Of a DNA stretch of 8,559 nt, positions 5,837 to 8,559 are shown one piece after another. This DNA is from CAZTXD01 sp964617995 (GTDB lineage Bacteria; Actinomycetota; Acidimicrobiia; Spongiisociales; ZC4RG35). The position numbers were made by a program, and so were the translations under genes. Within the stretch, counting starts at the first letter, position 1. Every line of letters starts with the position of its first letter. The notes under the pieces are model-generated. The model was not told the origin of the DNA, ran no database searches, and saw only the letters and a list, made by a program, of their open reading frames with translations. The stretch covers positions 1 through 8,559 of the forward strand of contig CAZTXD010000151.1 in the NCBI GenBank assembly GCA_964617995.1, given 5' to 3'.

Positions 5837-7471
5837 TCAGAGCTGGAAGACGACGGGGATTATCACCGGTTTGCGTGACACCTCGTTGCGGATCACCTGG
5901 GCGGTTGCTTGCCGCACGAGACGTTGGATGCCGTTGACGCCGTCCTCGGCGTTGTCGATGCCTTCGGCGATCGCCTGCCGTACCGCTTCCGCAGCCTTAC
6001 CGAGGACCATCTCGGGCTCGTCCATCAGTCCGTGGCTGTCGAGATCGGGTCCGTAGACCACATTGGCATCGCGATCGATCCCCACTGTCACCACCACGAC
6101 CCCTTCGTCGGCGAGATGGCTTCGGTCCCGCAGCACTGCACTCTGGACGTCGCCGTAGCTGGCGCCGTCGAGGTAGACGTAGCCGGCAGGAACGGCCTTG
6201 CGCACGACCTTGGTGCTGTCTCCGTCGATGATCACCTTGTCGCCGTCTTCGAGCACGTCGACCTCTCTCACACCCATCCGGCGAGCGAGATCGGCGTGGG
6301 CGTGCAGATGGCGATACTCGCCGTGGACGGGCACGAAGGCCCTCGGGCGGACGACGTTCAGGAAGGTCAGCAGCTCCTCGCGGGCGGCGTGACCGGATAC
6401 ATGAACGGGGGCGTTGCGCCCGTGGATCACGTTTGCCCCCCGGCGGAGCAGGCGGCTGATGACCTTGGACACCGCCGTCTCGTTGCCGGGGATGGGTTTG
6501 GCCGAGATCAGGATCGTGTCTCCCTCCCCCACGTCCACGAATCGGTGCCGGCCCCTCGACATCAGGGACATGGCCGCGAACGGCTCCCCCTGGCTCCCGG
6601 TGGTGATGAGGAGCTGGCGCTCAGGAGGCAGCTCGAGCAGATTCTTGATGTCGACGACTCCATCTCCGGGAAGATCCAGGAACCCTGCGTCGTGCGCCAC
6701 CGTGGTGTTGCGATGCATCGACCGGCCGAAGAAGGCGATGGTCCGCCCCGCCGCCATCCCGGCGTCGACGATCTGCTGCACGCGGTGCACGTGGGAGGAG
6801 AAGCATGCGGCGATCACCCTCCCCGGCGCCTCCTGGATCACGTCGGTGATCGCCTCCCCCAGCGAAGACTCCGAAGGCACGAAACCCGGGACCTCGGCGT
6901 TGGTGGAGTCCGACAGGAGCAGCCGCACCCCCTGGGAGCCGAGCTCGGCGAAGGCCGGCAGATCGGTGGGCTCGTGGTCTATCGGCGTGGGGTCCAGTTT
7001 GAAGTCCCCCGAGTGGACCACCAGACCCTCGGGTGTGTCGAAGGCGATGGCGGTAGCGTCCGGCACCGAGTGGCTGACCCGGATCAGCTTGAAACGAAAC
7101 GGACCGTGCTTCTTCCACTCCCCCAGCGCGAGAGGATGGATCTGGGCGCTTATCCCCATCTCCTCGATCCTCCCCTTGGCGAACTCGGTGGTCAGACGTG
7201 AACCGTAGATGGGGACCTGGATGTCGCGCAGGAAGTAGGCGAGTGCCCCCACATGGTCCTCATGGCCATGGGTGAGCACCACGAAGTCCACGTCGTCGCG
7301 ACGGTCCACCAGCCACGACCAGTCGGGGAAGACCAGGTCGACGCCGAGCATGTCCTCCTCTGGAAACATGAGGCCGCAGTCCACCAGACAGATGCGTCCG
7401 TCGATCTCCACGGCGGCGCAGTTACGGCCGATCTCGCCCAGACCACCCAGGAACGTGACGGAGACACTCAT
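5837..7471 (-). CDS. rnj: Ribonuclease J (metallo-beta-lactamase/beta-CASP RNase)
   Basis: This 544-residue cytoplasmic RNase is of the family with 5'-to-3' exonuclease and endonuclease activity on mRNA and rRNA precursors. The metallo-beta-lactamase fold is shown by the zinc motif HGHEDH (68-73), His134 in SHSVPDA, and Asp156 in HSGDFKLD. The beta-CASP insert follows (about 190-350: LLLSDSTNAEVPG, ACFSSHVHRVQQI, TTGSQGEP, SAKPIPGNE). Next come HVSGHA (357-361) and PVHGEYRHL (381-389) with the remaining metal/RNA contacts, and a C-terminal domain from about 440. The start at 7471 is chosen because MSVSVTFLGGLGEIG matches the family N-terminus. An upstream in-frame ATG at 7633 would add 54 residues that are only out-of-frame dapA sequence. 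The ATG overlaps the dapA TGA as ATGA with no Shine-Dalgarno, so translation probably depends on coupling to dapA. The dapA-rnj pair is also found in Mycobacterium. The length is close to that of mycobacterial RNase J. Confidence 0.96.
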   Translation of the reverse strand: MSVSVTFLGGLGEIGRNCAAVEIDGRICLVDCGLMFPEEDMLGVDLVFPDWSWLVDRRDDVDFVVLTHGHEDHVGALAYFLRDIQVPIYGSRLTTEFAKGRIEEMGISAQIHPLALGEWKKHGPFRFKLIRVSHSVPDATAIAFDTPEGLVVHSGDFKLDPTPIDHEPTDLPAFAELGSQGVRLLLSDSTNAEVPGFVPSESSLGEAITDVIQEAPGRVIAACFSSHVHRVQQIVDAGMAAGRTIAFFGRSMHRNTTVAHDAGFLDLPGDGVVDIKNLLELPPERQLLITTGSQGEPFAAMSLMSRGRHRFVDVGEGDTILISAKPIPGNETAVSKVISRLLRRGANVIHGRNAPVHVSGHAAREELLTFLNVVRPRAFVPVHGEYRHLHAHADLARRMGVREVDVLEDGDKVIIDGDSTKVVRKAVPAGYVYLDGASYGDVQSAVLRDRSHLADEGVVVVTVGIDRDANVVYGPDLDSHGLMDEPEMVLGKAAEAVRQAIAEGIDNAEDGVNGIQRLVRQATAQVIRNEVSRKPVIIPVVFQL

Positions 7472-8373
7472 GCAAAGGAGTGTTGCAGCGCCGCCACTGC
7501 TTCCTCGACGGCCCTCACCGTCTCCGCCGTCGCCGCCGACAGCGGCATCCTCGGCTCCCCCACCGGTTCCCACAACCGTGACATCGCCGCTTTCACCGGG
7601 CCGGGATTGGCCTCGAGGAAGCATGCCTCGCACAGCGGGAGGAGGGCATGGTGGAGACGGCGCGCCTCGCTGAGCTTGTCGGCCACCGCCGACTCGACCA
7701 TGGACGCCACCTCGTCCCCGGCCAGGTGGCTGATCACCGACACCACTCCCACGGCGCCGACGGCGATCATGGGGAGCGTGTATGAGTCCTGGCCGGAATA
7801 GACGGCCATCGCGGGGACCCGCGACACGGTGGCGGAGGTGAACTCGACATCCATCACCGCGTCCTTGGTGGCCACGATGCGGGGATGACGCGAAAGCCGC
7901 TCGAGAGTCTCGATCGTGATCAGCCGACCGGTTCGACCGGGAATGTTGTAGACGATTACGGGGAGATCGGTGGAGTCGGCCACGGCCTCGAAATGCCGTA
8001 CCAGCCCTTCCTGTTCCGGCTTGGAGTAGTAGGGGGTGACAGCCATGATCGCATCCACCCCCGACTCGGCGGCGCGCCGGGACAGGCGGATCGATTCGGC
8101 GGTGTCGTAGGTCCCCGTCCCTGCCACCACGACGGTGCCCTTGTGCTGCACCGCCTCCTTCACCGTCCGGTAGGCGGCCAGCTTCTCGTCGGCGCTGAGG
8201 GTGGGCGATTCACCGGTCGTACCCGTCACCACCAGGCCGTCCGACCCGTGCTCGGTCAGAAAGCGGGCCAGGCGCCACAGCCGCTCGTGATCGACCTCCC
8301 CTCGCTCGGTGAAAGGTGTGATCATGGCGGTGAGGACCCGACCGAAAGGGGCGGTCGGTTCGTGAGTTGTCAC
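7468..8373 (-). CDS. dapA: 4-hydroxy-tetrahydrodipicolinate synthase
   Basis: This enzyme condenses pyruvate with aspartate-4-semialdehyde in the first committed step of the diaminopimelate/lysine pathway (cytoplasmic, (beta/alpha)8 barrel). Counting from the GTG at 8373 it has 301 residues, the usual length. Visible signatures are GTTGES (51-56) with the pyruvate-binding threonines 52 and 53; TPYYSKPEQEGL (113-124); YNIPGRTG (142-149) with catalytic Tyr142 and Arg147; the Schiff-base Lys170 in ATKDAV; and SGQD (193-196). It is complete. The GTG start is preferred because TAACGT lies 7 bases ahead, fitting a leaderless mRNA, and because it gives a family-length N-terminus. The ATG at 8394 (308 residues) is the alternative and has no Shine-Dalgarno. 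An open frame continuing up to 8547 shows no family similarity. Its stop overlaps the rnj start. Other lyases of the same fold are less likely given the motifs and context. Confidence 0.95.
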   Translation of the reverse strand: MTTHEPTAPFGRVLTAMITPFTERGEVDHERLWRLARFLTEHGSDGLVVTGTTGESPTLSADEKLAAYRTVKEAVQHKGTVVVAGTGTYDTAESIRLSRRAAESGVDAIMAVTPYYSKPEQEGLVRHFEAVADSTDLPVIVYNIPGRTGRLITIETLERLSRHPRIVATKDAVMDVEFTSATVSRVPAMAVYSGQDSYTLPMIAVGAVGVVSVISHLAGDEVASMVESAVADKLSEARRLHHALLPLCEACFLEANPGPVKAAMSRLWEPVGEPRMPLSAATAETVRAVEEAVAALQHSFA

Positions 8374-8386
8374 GGCTCCCACGTTA
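8374..8386 (-). promoter_or_regulatory. Putative leaderless promoter of dapA-rnj
   Basis: The minus strand reads TAACGT (8386-8381), 7 bases (GGGAGCC), then GTG at 8373. A TANNNT box at this distance would place the transcription start at the G of the start codon, the textbook leaderless arrangement in actinobacteria. GGGAG here looks like a Shine-Dalgarno but ends only 2 bases before GTG, too close to be a good one. If the ATG at 8394 is the true start, this box lies inside the gene and the call fails. Confidence 0.45.
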
Positions 8387-8394
8387 CTCGTCAT

Positions 8395-8414
8395 CGGTCC
8401 GTGACCGGGGACCG
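8395..8414. repeat. Perfect inverted repeat next to the dapA start region
   Basis: CGGTCC (8395-8400) and GGACCG (8409-8414) are perfect reverse complements around an 8-base loop. The repeat abuts the alternative dapA ATG (8394) and covers the area where the spacer or -35 of the proposed dapA promoter would be. It could be an operator or part of a folded leader. No regulator can be named. Confidence 0.4.
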
Positions 8415-8431
8415 AGGTAGGCAGGAGGGAC

Positions 8432-8455
8432 GGAGCAGGCGTCACCTGTTGCTCC
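8432..8455. repeat. Hairpin-forming inverted repeat upstream of dapA
   Basis: GGAGCA (8432-8437) pairs with TGCTCC (8450-8455), and inner GG (8438-8439) can pair with CC (8445-8446), leaving TGT as a bulge. It shares bases 8454-8455 with the neighbouring hairpin, so the outermost pairs of the two compete. No T-run follows on either strand. Confidence 0.4.
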
Positions 8456-8502
8456 CCGGTGCCGCGGCTTCGCTTGGCTCGGGTCGGCGAAAGCCTCCGG
8501 GG
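8454..8502. repeat. Two-tier hairpin upstream of dapA
   Basis: The outer stem is CCCCGG (8454-8459) with CCGGGG (8497-8502). The inner stem is GGCTTCGC (8466-8473) with GCGAAAGCC (8487-8495), 8 pairs with one bulged A at 8490. This is separate from, and directly adjacent to, the hairpin that follows at 8503. Confidence 0.4.
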
Positions 8503-8553
8503 CCAACCCAGGGTTCCACACCCCGCTAGGGGTGGGGTGGAGCCCACGGTTGG
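8503..8553. repeat. Long hairpin of about 20 pairs upstream of dapA
   Basis: Four stacked stems can be drawn: CCAACC (8503-8508) with GGTTGG (8548-8553); GGG (8511-8513) with CCC (8543-8545); TTCCAC (8514-8519) with GTGGAG (8537-8542), including one T/G position; and ACCCC (8520-8524) with GGGGT (8529-8533), closed by the 4-base loop GCTA with GGG bulged. The T/G position is a wobble only if the plus strand is transcribed; on the minus strand it is an A/C mismatch. It may end the transcript of a gene beyond the window edge or belong to a structured RNA. No T-run is seen after it on the minus strand. Confidence 0.45.
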
Positions 8554-8559
8554 TTACGG

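Noticed and set aside
3384..6056. An 890-codon open frame on the plus strand covering all of ftsK
   Set aside because: It is antisense to an intact, motif-complete ftsK and runs across the intergenic repeat into rnj. Its product is His/Asp/Gly/Arg-rich with no recognisable domain, typical of a stop-free antisense frame in GC-rich DNA.
5909..7201. A 430-codon plus-strand frame opposite rnj
   Set aside because: Antisense to the RNase J catalytic motifs, rich in His/Asp/Val/Gly and without a recognisable domain.
7472..7633. N-terminal extension of RNase J from an ATG at 7633
   Set aside because: The 54 extra residues are low-complexity Gly/Ala sequence lying in the dapA 3' end in another frame; family similarity starts at the ATG at 7471.
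8395..8547. N-terminal extension of DapA up to an ATG at 8547
   Set aside because: It would add dozens of residues unlike any DapA and would run through the four inverted repeats. The protein is already full length from 8373 or 8394.
8395..8559. Lysine riboswitch, tRNA, RNase P RNA or tmRNA upstream of dapA
   Set aside because: The stretch TTCCACA at 8514 resembles a tRNA T-loop, and AGGTGACGCCT (minus strand) faintly recalls an RNase P stem. No acceptor pairing, conserved RNase P or tmRNA core, or lysine-riboswitch signature could be found around them.
1..8559. Mobile elements, CRISPR arrays, defence or secretion genes, or a wholly new system
   Set aside because: No transposase, integrase, direct-repeat array or target-site duplication was seen; all sizeable coding frames without a shadow explanation are recognised housekeeping genes.

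Overview
This is a GC-rich bacterial chromosomal window with every supported gene on the minus strand. Reading in the direction of transcription, from high to low coordinates, the order is dapA, rnj (RNase J), ftsK, then the E1-alpha, E1-beta and E2 genes of a 2-oxoacid dehydrogenase complex. The order dapA-rnj-ftsK resembles the Mycobacterium tuberculosis region Rv2753c (dapA), Rv2752c (rnj), Rv2748c (ftsK). Together with the GC-rich sequence and -10-like boxes lying almost directly against start codons (the leaderless style common in Actinomycetota), this suggests an actinobacterium. The E1/E2 genes are not next to ftsK in Mycobacterium, so a lineage distant from it is plausible. That placement is inference.

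Layout: 8395-8559 is a non-coding leader or intergenic stretch with four successive inverted repeats. At 8373-7468 lies dapA (lysine/diaminopimelate biosynthesis), whose stop overlaps the rnj start in an ATGA. At 7471-5837 lies rnj (RNA processing and decay). Immediately after its stop is a 66-base imperfect inverted repeat (5771-5836), then a short spacer with a -10-like box. At 5723-3456 lies ftsK (septum-anchored DNA translocase). A 53-base spacer with another -10-like box precedes the three-gene operon E1-alpha (3402-2374), E1-beta (2377-1400) and E2 (1400-51), which is joined by 4-base and 1-base overlaps. The last 50 bases hold a 17-base palindrome. The E3 (dihydrolipoyl dehydrogenase) gene is not in the window.

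The coding content is ordinary housekeeping: no mobile element, CRISPR array, defence system or recognisably new gene system is visible. The points deserving a second look are non-coding: the structured stretch upstream of dapA, the inverted repeat between rnj and ftsK, the likely leaderless starts, and a tiny cysteine-containing reading frame in front of the E1-alpha gene. All sites and start choices come from reading the sequence by eye; no alignment or folding program was run.
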